A DNA stretch of 64,000 bases from Lysobacteraceae bacterium NML93-0399 (GTDB lineage: Bacteria > Pseudomonadota > Gammaproteobacteria > Xanthomonadales > Xanthomonadaceae): positions 1,240,001 through 1,304,000 of the forward strand of contig NTJI01000001.1 in assembly GCA_002307375.1 (NCBI GenBank), read 5' to 3'. How positions within the stretch are numbered: the stretch's first letter is position 1; each line of letters opens with the position of its first letter. Positions 23,728 through 34,100 of this stretch are shown here, in pieces. The notes under the pieces are model-generated. The model searched no databases. It had not been told where the DNA came from and worked only from the letters and a program-made list of their open reading frames with translations. Made by a program: the position numbers and the translations under genes.

Positions 23728-25878
23728 ATGCACATGTTCGCCTCCCTCCGACGCCGACTGGCCGATCTGCCGGTCGCCCGCAAGTTCATCCTGCTCTGTG
23801 CCGTGACCGGGCTGGGCATCGTGATTCTGGCCGTGTCCGCCGCACGCCTGGAATATCTGGAACTGGTGGATGCCCGCAAGCAGAGCGTGCGCACCCAGAT
23901 CGACACCGCGCTGAGCATCGTCGAGCACTACGCCGACCAGGCACGCAGCGGCGGCATCACCGAGGCCCAAGCGCAGCGGCTGGCACTGAGTACGCTCGGC
24001 GCGGTGCGCACCAACGCGGGCACCGACTATTACTTCGTCGTCGATCCGCAGGCGCGCATCGTGCAGCATCCCACCCGAGAGGTGGGCACCGAGATGTACG
24101 ACTACCGCAGCGACGCGGGCGAGTACGTGTATCGCGACATCCTCGCCACTGCAAAGTCGGGCGATGGTTTCTCCTACTACAGCGCACCCAAGCCGGGGCT
24201 CGAGGGCCAGTTCGAGAAGATCAGCTATGCGCGCACGTTCGAGGACTGGAACTGGATCGTGGTCATGGGCGTCTACGCCGACGACATCCAGGCGCAGGCG
24301 ATCGGGTTCACCTGGCTGCTGACACTGATCGGCGGTCTGGTGCTGCTGTGCACCGCATTGCTGTCGTGGCTGATCGGCAGCGCCATCGTCACGCCGCTGC
24401 GTGCGGCCACGCGCACCGCCGAGGCCATCGCCTCGGGCCGCTTCGACACGCCGATCGAAATCGACGCGCGCGACGAGACCGGCCAGCTGCTGGCGAGCAT
24501 GCGCCAGATGCAGGAGCAGCTGCAGCGCTTCAACCGCGAGATGGGCACGCTGATCACGCTGCAGCAGGGCGAGAACATCGGCCATCGCATTCCCGAGGAT
24601 TTCCCGGGCGATTACGGCGCGCTGGCGCGCGGCGTCAACACGGTGGTGTTCGAGCATCTCGACGCGATCAACGATGCGATGGCGGTCATGGACGAGTACG
24701 GCCAAGGCGATCTGAGCCGCGACATGCGTCGCCTGCCCGGTCAGCGCGCGCGTCTGCACGAGGCACTGGACACGGTGAAGGCGAACATGGGCGCGGTGAA
24801 CCACGAGATCGCGCGCCTGGCCGAAGCCGCGGCGCGCGGCGATTTCAGCGCGCGCGGTGACCAGGCCCGCTACAGCTTCGCCTTCGCCGAGATGGTCGAA
24901 GCCCTGAACCGCCTGATGCAGCAGGCCGATGCCGGCCTGTCGGATGTGGGCCGGATCATGAGCGCGATCGCCGACGGCGACCTGTCGCAGCGTGTCGATG
25001 CCCGCTACCAGGGCGCGTTCGGCCGTCTGGCCGACGACGCCAACCGCACCGTCGCGCAGCTGACCGACATGGTGCGCGGCATCCAGCAGTCGGCAGTGTC
25101 GATCGACGGCGCCGCGGGCGAGATCGCGGCCGGCAACGATGACCTCTCGCGCCGCACCGAAAGCCAGGCGGCCAACCTGGAAGAAACCGCCGCCTCGATG
25201 GAGGAACTGACCTCCACCGTGCGCGCGAATGCCGACCATGCGCGCCAGGCCGACACGCTCGCGCGCAGCGCGGCCGACGTCGCTGGTCAGGGCGCGGAAG
25301 CGGTCGAGCAGGTCGTCGCGACGATGGGCTCGATCGACGCGGCCTCCGCGCGCATCGGCGCGATCATCGGCGTCATTGACGGCATCGCCTTCCAGACCAA
25401 CATCCTCGCGCTCAACGCCGCGGTCGAGGCCGCGCGCGCCGGCGAGCAGGGCCGCGGGTTCGCGGTCGTCGCCAGCGAAGTGCGCACCCTGGCCCAGCGT
25501 TCGGCCGAAGCCGCGCGCGAGATCAAGCAGCTGATCGGCGAATCGGTGGCACGCGTGCGCGAAGGTTCGAGCCAGGTCGACGTGGCCGGGCGTACGATGG
25601 CCGAGGTGCTGGGCGCGGTCGAACGCGTGACCGCGATCATGGCCGAGATCAGCGCCGCCTCTCAGGAACAGTCCTCGGGCATCGACCAGGTCAACCAGAC
25701 GGTCATCCAGCTCGACGAAACCACCCAGCAGAACGCGGCCCTGGTCGAGGAAGCCACGGCCGCCGCACGCAGCCTGGCCGACCAGGCGCAACAGCTCACC
25801 CGCGCGGTGTCCACGTTCCGGCTCGCGCCGGCGCGGGCGACATCGCCCCTTACGCACAACACGATGGTACCTGCATGA
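23728..25878 (+). CDS. Methyl-accepting chemotaxis protein with sCache-type sensor
   Basis: A 716-residue chemoreceptor. Membrane helix 1 (about 18-40), periplasmic sCache_2-like domain (about 45-190; [43 protein letters not shown]), membrane helix 2 (about 195-220), HAMP, a long region with a second HAMP-like stretch, and the cytoplasmic signalling domain with the hairpin tip [47 protein letters not shown]. It would bind a small ligand such as a carboxylate and signal to CheA. No other che genes are in the window. Its stop overlaps the start of a porin gene (ATGA), an unusual pairing that suggests they serve the same substrate. Confidence 0.93.
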   Translation: MHMFASLRRRLADLPVARKFILLCAVTGLGIVILAVSAARLEYLELVDARKQSVRTQIDTALSIVEHYADQARSGGITEAQAQRLALSTLGAVRTNAGTDYYFVVDPQARIVQHPTREVGTEMYDYRSDAGEYVYRDILATAKSGDGFSYYSAPKPGLEGQFEKISYARTFEDWNWIVVMGVYADDIQAQAIGFTWLLTLIGGLVLLCTALLSWLIGSAIVTPLRAATRTAEAIASGRFDTPIEIDARDETGQLLASMRQMQEQLQRFNREMGTLITLQQGENIGHRIPEDFPGDYGALARGVNTVVFEHLDAINDAMAVMDEYGQGDLSRDMRRLPGQRARLHEALDTVKANMGAVNHEIARLAEAAARGDFSARGDQARYSFAFAEMVEALNRLMQQADAGLSDVGRIMSAIADGDLSQRVDARYQGAFGRLADDANRTVAQLTDMVRGIQQSAVSIDGAAGEIAAGNDDLSRRTESQAANLEETAASMEELTSTVRANADHARQADTLARSAADVAGQGAEAVEQVVATMGSIDAASARIGAIIGVIDGIAFQTNILALNAAVEAARAGEQGRGFAVVASEVRTLAQRSAEAAREIKQLIGESVARVREGSSQVDVAGRTMAEVLGAVERVTAIMAEISAASQEQSSGIDQVNQTVIQLDETTQQNAALVEEATAAARSLADQAQQLTRAVSTFRLAPARATSPLTHNTMVPA

Positions 25879-27050
25879 GTTTTCGCTTCTCCCCCCTGTT
25901 CGCCGCCGGCCTGCTGCTCGCCGGTGCACACGCCACCGCCCATGCCCAAGCGCAGGCGTGGCCGCCGAAGTTCTCCTTCGCCGACGACACCGAGCTGGCG
26001 CTGACCGGCAACTTCGCCTGGGACAACAGTCATTTCAGTGGCACACCCGCCATCGACAACGAAAGCGGCGTACGTCGGCGCGAGTTCGGCGCGACGATCA
26101 AGAAGTCGGGCATCTGGGACGCGATGGTGTATTTCGACTTCGAGTCCAAGAACTGGCTCGACGTGTTCGTACGGTTCGACAGCCGGCACTTCTTCGGCCG
26201 CGACGTAGGCAAGCTGCGTCTGGGCTACATGAAGGTGCCCGTCGGCCTGGAAGGCGTGACCAGCTCGCGCGCAGGCACGTTCATGGAACTGGCCGCACCG
26301 ATCCAGGCGATCTATCAGGGCCGCCGCACCGGCGTGGAATGGACGCTCGAGCAGGACCACGCGCTGTTCCAGCTCGGCGGCTACGGCGGCCACGACCTGC
26401 AGGGCGACAACCCGGGCCAGACCTATGCCGCGCGCGCAGCATGGACCCCGCGCAAGGCCGCCGGCGACGTGCTGCACCTGGGCATTGCCGCCTCGCGCGA
26501 GAACCCGCAGGGCTGGACCGACGGCCGTGGCGTGCAGTTCGACCCGACCGCCCGCCTGCGCGCGCGCCCGGGCGCCGGCCTGACCGACGTGCGTCTGGTC
26601 GATTCGGGCAGCCTGGCGCCGGTCGGCCATATCCGCCGCACCGGTCTGGAAGGCATCTGGATCGACGGTCCGGTGTCGCTGCAGGGCGAACTGCTGCGCG
26701 CCGACATCAGCCGTGACGATGGTCTGGCCGATTACAGCGCCCAGGGCGGGTATCTGGCCGCCAGCTGGCTGCTGACCGGCGAAAGCCGCGTGTACTCGGC
26801 CGGCAATGTCGCCAATCCCAAACCGGCCAACGCCTATGGCGCGGTGGAGCTCGCGGCGCGCTACAGCCGGCTCGACCTCGACGACGGCCCGGTCGGCGGT
26901 GGCCGCCAGCATGACTGGACCTTCGGCGCGAACTGGTACCTCACGCCGTACGTGAAGCTGCAGACCAACTACGTGCGTCTCAACGCCACCCGCAATGGTG
27001 CGACGGTTCGGCCGGAAGTGGTCGAAGTCCGCGCCCAGGTCCAGTTCTGA
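25875..27050 (+). CDS. Porin of the OprO/OprP (phosphate-selective) family
   Basis: A 391-residue outer membrane porin with signal peptide (cleavage after AHAQA, about residue 25), [20 protein letters not shown] at the start of the mature protein, [14 protein letters not shown] and [20 protein letters not shown] in the barrel, and a C-terminal Phe (VRAQVQF) as needed for barrel assembly. The OprP family includes phosphate and polyphosphate channels and many members of unknown specificity; the arginine ladder cannot be judged by eye. The start overlaps the chemoreceptor stop by four bases, so expression is coupled. Confidence 0.85.
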   Translation: MSFRFSPLFAAGLLLAGAHATAHAQAQAWPPKFSFADDTELALTGNFAWDNSHFSGTPAIDNESGVRRREFGATIKKSGIWDAMVYFDFESKNWLDVFVRFDSRHFFGRDVGKLRLGYMKVPVGLEGVTSSRAGTFMELAAPIQAIYQGRRTGVEWTLEQDHALFQLGGYGGHDLQGDNPGQTYAARAAWTPRKAAGDVLHLGIAASRENPQGWTDGRGVQFDPTARLRARPGAGLTDVRLVDSGSLAPVGHIRRTGLEGIWIDGPVSLQGELLRADISRDDGLADYSAQGGYLAASWLLTGESRVYSAGNVANPKPANAYGAVELAARYSRLDLDDGPVGGGRQHDWTFGANWYLTPYVKLQTNYVRLNATRNGATVRPEVVEVRAQVQF

Positions 27051-27162
27051 GACAGGCGTGACACCCGGGCGCGGCGACTCGCCATCGCGCGGGCGTCGCG
27101 CCCGCACCGGCAGGGATGCGGCCTCGGGACCGCGTGCGTGGCGGCCTACACTGCAGGCCGCC

Positions 27163-29805
27163 ATGCGCCCCCTTGCCCGCTCCCGCCGCCTGTCCGTCAC
27201 CCTGGCCCTGGCAGTCGGCGGACTGGTACTGGCCGCACTCGCCGGCTGGCATCTGGGCGAACGCCGGGCACTGGAACTCCAGGCCGCGCATGCGTCGCGT
27301 CAGCTCGAACTCCATGTCCAGGCGCTGGCGCAGCGCATCGAGCGCTACCGTGCCTTGCCGCGTCTGCTGGCGCTCGACCCGGGCCTGCGCGCAGGGGTCG
27401 AGGGACCTGTCGATGACGCGACCCGGCTGGCCCTGAACCGGCGTTTGGAAACCATCAACCGCAGCGCCGGTGCCGGCACGCTGACCCTCATCGACCGTGA
27501 CGGTGTGGCGGTCGCAGCCAGCAACTGGCGGGATGCGGACAGCAACGTCGGCGAGGACTTCGGATTCCGCCCCTATGTGCAGCAGGCCCTGCGCGCGGGC
27601 AGTGGTCGCTTCTACGGCATCGGCGTGGTCACACGCGTGCCGGGGTATTTCCTGTCCGACGCGATCCGCGGCGGGGATGGCCGCACCGTCGGTCTGGTGT
27701 CGATGAAGGTCAGCCTGGCACCCGTGGAGCGCAGCTGGCCGGCCACGGGCGATGTGGTGTTGGTCAGCGATGCGCACGGCGTCGCGTTCCTGGCCAGCCG
27801 CCCGCAGTGGCGCTATCGCGTGCTCGCGCCGCTGGATACGACCGCGCGCGCCGAACTCGCCGCCACGCGCCAGTATCACGACCAGCCCCTGCGGCCCTAT
27901 CACGGGCAGCCTCTGGACCGGGCAGGCACTGCCGATCCGCGCATGCGCATCGAGACCCCGTCGATGCCCGGCACCTGGCTGTGGAAGAACGCGCCGGTGG
28001 CCGATACCGGCTGGCGCCTGCACCTGCTGCAAGATGCGGCGCCGATCGCTGCCGGCGCCCGCCGGGGCGCCCTCGCCGCCGGCATCGGCTGGATCGCATT
28101 CGTGCTGCTGGCGCTGGTCGTCCAGCAGCGTCTGCGCCTGTCGGCCCTGCGCCGGCGCAGCCGGGCCGAACTCGAAACCCTGGTGCGCCACCACGCCGAG
28201 GAATTGCGCAGCGCGCGCGACGGCCTGGTCGCCGCGGCGCAGGAGGCCGATACGGGGCTGAGCCGGCGCCTGGCGCATCTGCCGCAGGGCGTGGTGATCA
28301 TCGACGCGGACCTGCGCATCGTCGCGTGGAACGCGCGCTACATCGAACTGTTCCGGTTCCCACCGGATCTGGTGCAGGTGGGCACGCCGATCGAGGCGGT
28401 GTTCCGCTACAACGCAAGCCGCGGCCTGCTCGGACCAGGCCCCGTGGAAGAGGCCATCGAACGTCGCCTCGACCATCTGCGCAGCGGTAAGCCCCACATG
28501 CGCGAGAGCGAAAAGTCCGACGGCACGGTGCTGGAGATCCGCGGCAACCCGCTGCCCGACGGCGGCTTCGTGACCAGCTACGCCGACATCACCAGCTACA
28601 CGACCACCGCGCGCGAACTGCGCACGCTGGCCGATGCATTGGAACGGCGCATCGCCGAACGCACCGCCGATCTGGAGCAGGCCCGCGCGCAGGCCGAGGC
28701 CGCCAACCGTTACAAGGGGCGCTTCGTCGCGGCCGCCGTACACGACCTGCTGCAGCCACTCAACGCCGCGCGCATGTTCACCGCCGGCCTGCGCGCCCGC
28801 CTGCACGACGGCGAGACCCGGCGCCTGGCCGACCACATCGACGGCGCGCTGTCGGCGCAGGACGGCATCCTCGCCAGCCTGCTCGATCTCTCGCGCCTGG
28901 AAACGGGCACGCTGCGCACCGACGTGTGCGACGTGCCGCTGGGCCCGCTGCTCGAGAGTCTGGCGCGCGAAACCGGCGTGCTGGCCCAGGCGCGCGGCCT
29001 GCGCTTCGATCACGTGTCCACGCGTGTCTGGGTGCGCAGCGATGCCACGCTGCTGCGGCGGCTGGTGCAGAACTTCCTCTCCAACGCCGTGCGCTACACC
29101 GCGCGCGGACGCATCGTGCTGGGCGTGCGTCGCGACGGGGATGACGTGTGGATCGAAGTGCACGACACCGGCCCGGGCATTCCGCCCAACCGCCAGCGCG
29201 AGATCTTCGAGGAGTTCCGCCGCCTCGACGACGGAAATCCGGGTGGCCGTGGCGCCGGGCTGGGCCTGGCGATCGTCGAGCGCATCGCGCGCCTGCTGAG
29301 CCATCGCATCGACCTGCGCTCGCGCCCCGGCGCGGGCAGCGTGTTCCGTGTCTCGGTGCCGATCGCGTCGCCGCAGGCACCGGCGGTATCGACCGCCCCG
29401 CCGCCGACCATCACCGAGGACGATGCGCCGCTGCGCGGCTGCCGCGTGTGGGTGGTCGACGATGACCCGCAGGCCTGCGCCACAACGCGCCTGCTGCTCG
29501 AGCGCTGGCAGTGCGACGTGCTGTTCACCGGCGGACCACACGCCGCACTGGCGGCCGCCGCGCACGGCGCCGCGCCCGACCTCGTGCTGCTCGGCGTGCC
29601 CATGGGCGAGCCCCCGGGCCAGTCGCTGCTCGACACCCTGTGCGATCGCTGGGGCGCGGCGCCGCTGGTGATCGTGGTGACCGGCGAACCCGAACCCGCC
29701 CTGCGCACGCAGGCCCTCGACGCCGGCTACGGATTCCTGCGCAAACCCCTGCGTCCGCCGGCCTTGCGGGCGCTGATGATGCAGATGCGATTGCGGGGTC
29801 GGTAA
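27163..29805 (+). CDS. Hybrid sensor histidine kinase with degenerate receiver
   Basis: 880 residues: membrane helix (about 8-28), a double-Cache, DctB-like periplasmic domain (about 30-290; NRRLETINRSAGAGTLTLIDRDGVAVAASNW and FRPYVQQAL), a second membrane helix (about 300-325), PAS_7 domain (about 370-490), HisKA with His527 in AAVHDLLQPLNAAR, HATPase (NFLSNAVRYT, VHDTGPGIP, GAGLGLAIVERI) and a C-terminal receiver (about 762-880). In the receiver the acidic cluster (766-768) and Lys861 are kept, but the phosphoacceptor Asp is replaced by Gly811 (LVLLGVPMGEP). The receiver therefore cannot be phosphorylated in the normal way. The kinase may act on the LuxR-type regulator at 30399. Start ATG 27163 precedes the first membrane helix directly. 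Confidence 0.88.
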   Translation: MRPLARSRRLSVTLALAVGGLVLAALAGWHLGERRALELQAAHASRQLELHVQALAQRIERYRALPRLLALDPGLRAGVEGPVDDATRLALNRRLETINRSAGAGTLTLIDRDGVAVAASNWRDADSNVGEDFGFRPYVQQALRAGSGRFYGIGVVTRVPGYFLSDAIRGGDGRTVGLVSMKVSLAPVERSWPATGDVVLVSDAHGVAFLASRPQWRYRVLAPLDTTARAELAATRQYHDQPLRPYHGQPLDRAGTADPRMRIETPSMPGTWLWKNAPVADTGWRLHLLQDAAPIAAGARRGALAAGIGWIAFVLLALVVQQRLRLSALRRRSRAELETLVRHHAEELRSARDGLVAAAQEADTGLSRRLAHLPQGVVIIDADLRIVAWNARYIELFRFPPDLVQVGTPIEAVFRYNASRGLLGPGPVEEAIERRLDHLRSGKPHMRESEKSDGTVLEIRGNPLPDGGFVTSYADITSYTTTARELRTLADALERRIAERTADLEQARAQAEAANRYKGRFVAAAVHDLLQPLNAARMFTAGLRARLHDGETRRLADHIDGALSAQDGILASLLDLSRLETGTLRTDVCDVPLGPLLESLARETGVLAQARGLRFDHVSTRVWVRSDATLLRRLVQNFLSNAVRYTARGRIVLGVRRDGDDVWIEVHDTGPGIPPNRQREIFEEFRRLDDGNPGGRGAGLGLAIVERIARLLSHRIDLRSRPGAGSVFRVSVPIASPQAPAVSTAPPPTITEDDAPLRGCRVWVVDDDPQACATTRLLLERWQCDVLFTGGPHAALAAAAHGAAPDLVLLGVPMGEPPGQSLLDTLCDRWGAAPLVIVVTGEPEPALRTQALDAGYGFLRKPLRPPALRALMMQMRLRGR

Positions 29806-29881
29806 ACGCGCCACCTGCGCGTACCGGGTCAGTCGGGTCCGGTGCGCCCTATCGCTGCACTGATCGTTTGCCCCCACCCAA

Positions 29882-30123
29882 CCCTCCCCCGCGCGCGGGG
29901 GAGGGCGCTCATTCGCTGACCGGGCCTCGCTGCACGCGAATCACCAACGGTCGAAGCCCCAGACGAAAGACCTCTCGCGCGGCGGAGGCCGGCTCGGCCC
30001 CCTCCCCCGCATGCGGGGGAGGGTTGGGGTGGGGGCAAACCGTCCGATCCCGAAGCATTCCGGCACGTACGACGCGGCTTGCGCACGCAGCTCGTCATCC
30101 CGCGCACTCGCCGAAGCGCCGGC
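29882..30123. repeat. 242-bp tandem repeat, copy 1
   Basis: Begins CCCTCCCCCGCGCGCGGGGG and contains GAAAGACCTCTCGCG at 29965 and ACGTACGACGCGGC at 30065. Each marker recurs exactly 242 bases downstream. Two GC-rich inverted repeats lie within the unit. Confidence 0.85.
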
Positions 30124-30365
30124 CCCTCCCCCGCGCGCGGGGGCGGGCGGTCATTCGCTGAGCGGCCCTCGCTGCACGCGAATCACCATCACTCGAAGCA
30201 CCAGGCGAAAGACCTCTCGCGTAGCGTAGGCCGGCTCGGCTCCCTCCCCCGCGTGCGGGGGAGGGTTGGGGTGGGGGCAAACCGCCCGCTCACGACACAT
30301 TCCGACACGTACGACGCGGCATGCGCACACAGCTCGTCATCCCGCGCACTTGCCGAATCCCCGCC
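30124..30365. repeat. 242-bp tandem repeat, copy 2
   Basis: Markers GAAAGACCTCTCGCG (30207) and ACGTACGACGCGGC (30307) match copy 1 at a 242-base offset, with scattered substitutions. A short third start (GGGCCCTCCCGC, near 30366) follows, just before the regulator's stop codon. Confidence 0.85.
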
Positions 30366-30398
30366 GGGCCCTCCCGCAAGCGGAGGCAGGCCAAACCC

Positions 30399-31040
30399 TC
30401 ACGCCTCGTCTTCGCGCTCCAGCGCCTTCACCAGCACCGCGGCCTGCGTGCGGCTGTTGCAGTCGAGCTTGCGCAGGATCGCGGTCACGTGGACCTTGAC
30501 CGTGTTCTCGGCCAGGCCCAGCTGGTAGGCGATCTGCTTGTTGAGCAGGCCGTCGGCGATGGCCAGCAGCACGCGGAACTGTTGCGGGGTCAGCTGGGCC
30601 AGGCGTGCGGCGAGCTGCGCGTCTTCTTCCGAACGCTCGGCGGTCAGCGGTGGAAACCAACTACCGCCGTCAAGCACGGTGGCGACCGCCTCGCCGATCG
30701 ACTCGGCCGGCGCGGACTTGGAAATGAAGCCGGCCGCGCCGAACTGCTGCACGCGGCGCACGGTGCGCGGGTGGTCGTTGGAGGAGATGACCACCACCGG
30801 CAGTTCCGGACGCTCACCGCGCAACCAGACCAGCGACGACAGGCCGCGTGCCCCGGGCATGGCCAGGTCCAGCAACACCAGCTCGATGCCCGGATGCGCC
30901 TCGAGCGCGGGCGCCAGGGCCGAGGCGCTCGCCGCCTCGACCACATCGATCGCGCCCAGGCCATCGCGCAGCGTATGCAGCACGGCGGCCCGCAGCAGCG
31001 GGTGGTCGTCGGCGACCAGGATGGTGGGCGCGGTGTCCAT
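30399..31040 (-). CDS. LuxR/NarL-type response regulator
   Basis: 213 residues: receiver domain (1-about 125) with Asp11-Asp12, phosphoacceptor Asp58 in LVLLDLAMPG, Ser and Lys switch residues in VVISSN and FISKSAP, followed by a LuxR HTH (about 145-210; LTPQQFRVLLAIADGLLNKQIAYQLGLAENTVKVHVTAILRKL). It is a DNA-binding output for a histidine kinase. Candidate partners are the hybrid kinase next door (convergent, 593 bases apart) and the kinase-like genes elsewhere in the window. Start taken at 31040 (MDTAPTILVADDH); an upstream in-frame ATG adds an unlikely Arg/Gly-rich extension. It is divergent from the beta-propeller diguanylate cyclase 125 bases away. Confidence 0.9.
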   Translation of the reverse strand: MDTAPTILVADDHPLLRAAVLHTLRDGLGAIDVVEAASASALAPALEAHPGIELVLLDLAMPGARGLSSLVWLRGERPELPVVVISSNDHPRTVRRVQQFGAAGFISKSAPAESIGEAVATVLDGGSWFPPLTAERSEEDAQLAARLAQLTPQQFRVLLAIADGLLNKQIAYQLGLAENTVKVHVTAILRKLDCNSRTQAAVLVKALEREDEA

Positions 31041-31165
31041 GGCCGCCAGTCTGGCATGGGCGCCCATGTGAAGGCCGCCACGAAGGCCGCCACGCTGGCA
31101 CGGGATTCGCAGGCACACTGTCGGAAGGGGGACACCAGTCTGTGCGCAGCGAAGTCGCCATCAGC

Positions 31166-34100
31166 ATGCGTTTCGATCGCCAGTCCGTGCGCCGACGGGC
31201 CGCGCGGTGCGTGGCCTGCGTTGTGCTGGCCTGCGCGGCGGCCGTGGCGCAGGCCCAGGACGCCGCGCCGTCCGCGCCGGGGCCGCTGAGCCTGGAGATG
31301 TACGGGCTCGATGAGGGCCTGTCGCAGCTGACGGTCTCGGCGATGACCGATGACGACCAGGGCTTTCTGTGGGTCGCCACGCAGGACGGGCTCAACCGCT
31401 TCGACGGGCACCGCTTCCGCGCCTATCGCAATGCGCCCGACCTGGCGCCCGGCGGCGCCAATCTGGTCAGCAGCAGCATCGACAGCCTGGCCTTCGAGCC
31501 CCGGCGCACGCGCCTGTGGCTGGGCACCAACGACAACGGCCTGGAAGTGGTGCACCTGCCCAATTGGACGCAGCGCCGGCTCGACGTCGCCGACGGGCTG
31601 TCGCACACGCGCGTGACCGCGGTCCTGCTCGACCCGGCGGGCGGTGCGTGGGTGGCCACCGAGGCCGGCGTCGACCACGTCGATGCCGAGGTGTCCCGGG
31701 TGCGCCGGCTCGGCGCCACGGCTGAACTCGTCGGCCTCGAATGGTCCGGCGCGCGCGGCCAGCCGATCGCCCTCGATGTGGACTGCGCGCTGTGGGCGGT
31801 CGGGTCCGACGCGCTGGTCGCGCTGCCGCCGCTGCGCGGCGCGCACCGCTGTACCGCCCTGCAGACAGGCCGCGACGGTCTGTGGGTGCTGGCCGGGGAC
31901 ACCGGCCTGTTCCGGCTCGATGCCGATGGCCGGATGCAGCGGCACTGGCCGCTCGCCGAACTGCGGAGCGGTCGCGCCGAGGCGAGCGCGATGATCCGGC
32001 TCGAGGACGGCCGGGTGCTGGTGGGATTCGGCGACGGTGGCGTGGTGCAGCTGGCGCCGGGCAGTGACCGCCCGCACCGGCTGCGGTTCGACCGGCCCCC
32101 GCGCAGCGCGATCACCGGCTTCCACCAGGGCGCATCGGGCGCCTGGTGGATCGGCACCTACACCTCGGGCCTGTACCGGGTGCGACCGCTGGCTGCGGTG
32201 ATCCGCAACGACGGCGCCGGCGTCGGCGACATGACGGACTGGCCGAGCCAGAGCATCCGCGCGATGCGCCGCGCCGGCAGCGCGATGATGATCGGCACCG
32301 ACAGCGGCCTGCAGCTGCGCGACGGCCCGCGCGCGCCCTGGCGGGCACGGCCCGAGCTGGCCGGGCTGTCGATCCGCGCGATCGAGCCGGCGGCGTCCGA
32401 CGGCTGGTGGATCGGCACGCTGTCGGGGTTGTGGCGTCTGCATGGCGACGGCCGTCTGGTCGAGGTGGACGGACTGGGCGATCCACGCATCGACGCCCTC
32501 CTGATGGACGGCGCGACGCTGCTCATCGGCACCCGCAGCGGCGTGCAGCGGCTGGCCGATGGCAGGGTCGAGGCCGACCCCCGGTTCGCCCCGCTCGAAG
32601 GCGACATGGTGACCACGTTCCACCCCGACACGGCCGGCGACGGCGCGCTGTGGGTGGGCACCAACACGCGCGGCCTGTGGCGCCTGCAGGGCGACACACT
32701 GCAGGCGGTGACACCGGCCGGCGCCGGCATGCACCGCTCGGTATGGGCGGTCTACGGCTCAAAAGACGCGATCTGGGTGGGTGCGTTCACTGCCGGCCTG
32801 TACCGCATCGACCGCGCCAGCGGCGTATCGACCGTGCTGACCGAACGCGACGGCCTCACCAACAACGTGGTCTACCGCATCCTGCCCGACGCCGGCGGCC
32901 GGCTGTGGCTGAGCACCAACAACGGCCTGAGCGTGCTGGACCCCGACAGCGGCATCGTGCAGAACCTCGGCCGCCGCGACGGCCTGCACAACCAGGAATA
33001 CAACAGCGGGTCGGGGTTCCAGGACGCGGACGGGCTGCTGTATTTCGGCGGCACCCAGGGCGTGGACGTGGTCGCGCCGATGCAGTTGCCGCGACGCAGC
33101 GCGCCCGCCCATCCGGTGCTGACAAGCCTGCAGCTGCTGAGCCGGCAGACCGACGAGGACGCGCGCAACGGTGCGGAAACCGACATCGTCTACACGCCCG
33201 GCATCACCCTGCGCGACGAGGACAGCGTGTTCACGATCGGCATGACCGCGATCGATTTCCTGGCCCCCGCCGCCGCCCAGCTGCGCTACCGCGTCGACGG
33301 CCTGCACACCGGCTGGATCTACCCGCACCAGGCGCGCACGGAGTTCTCGATCAACCACCTGCCGGCCGGGCATTACCGCCTCGAAGTGCAGGCGGCCGGC
33401 CGCGATGGCGAGTTCGGCGAGTCGCGCGTGCTCACGATCGACATGCCGCCGCCTCCGTGGCGGCATCCGCTGGCGTGGGTCGCCTACGCGTTGCTGGGTC
33501 TGGTCGTACTGGCCCTGTACCTGCGCCGCACGCGCCAGGCGGTAAGGCGCGAGCGCGAACGCGTCGAGCTGCTCAACCGCACCGTCGCCGAGCGCACCGC
33601 CCAGCTCGAACAGGCCAACCGGCAGCTGCAGCACAGCAACGCCCGGCTCGATGCCGCCACGCGTCTGGACCCGCTGACCCAGGTGCCCAACCGTCGCGAA
33701 CTGCAGACCTGGCTCGCCCGCGAGGCTGCGCGCGCACCGGGCAGGCGCGGCGCGGACACGCTGTTCTTCTTCATGCTCGACATCGATGCGTTCAAGCGCA
33801 TCAACGACAGCCATGGCCACCAGGCCGGCGACACAGCCCTGGTGCAGTTCGCCGCACGCATGCGCGGACTCACGCGCGAAGGCGATCTGCTGCTGCGCTG
33901 GGGCGGCGAGGAATTCATGCTGGTCGCGCGCCTCGACGACGGCGACGCCGCGGCGGAACTGGCCGAGCGCATCCGCAGTGCCATCGCCGACACGCCCGTG
34001 CCCCTGGCCCATGGCGCAACGCTGCGCATGACCTGCTCGATCGGCTTTGCGCCCTGGCCGTTCGCAACGGCCTGGCCGACGCTCGGTGACTGGCAGCAGA

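Larger units (their letters stand above)
29806..30398. other. 593-bp repeat-filled gap between kinase and regulator genes
   Basis: The gap lies between convergent genes and consists largely of a 242-bp tandem duplication (29882-30365) containing four CCCTCCCCCGC-type hairpins. I see no gene in it. Confidence 0.75.

Noticed and set aside
23643-24860. 405-residue frame overlapping the chemoreceptor start
   Set aside because: Arg-rich frame-shifted reading of the chemoreceptor; no ribosome site.
26980-29877. 965-residue open frame opposite the hybrid kinase
   Set aside because: Shadow frame, Gln/Arg/His-rich without any domain.
29871-30370. Possible CRISPR array in the repeat block
   Set aside because: The unit is 242 bp, only two copies, without short spacers of constant length; no cas genes in the window.
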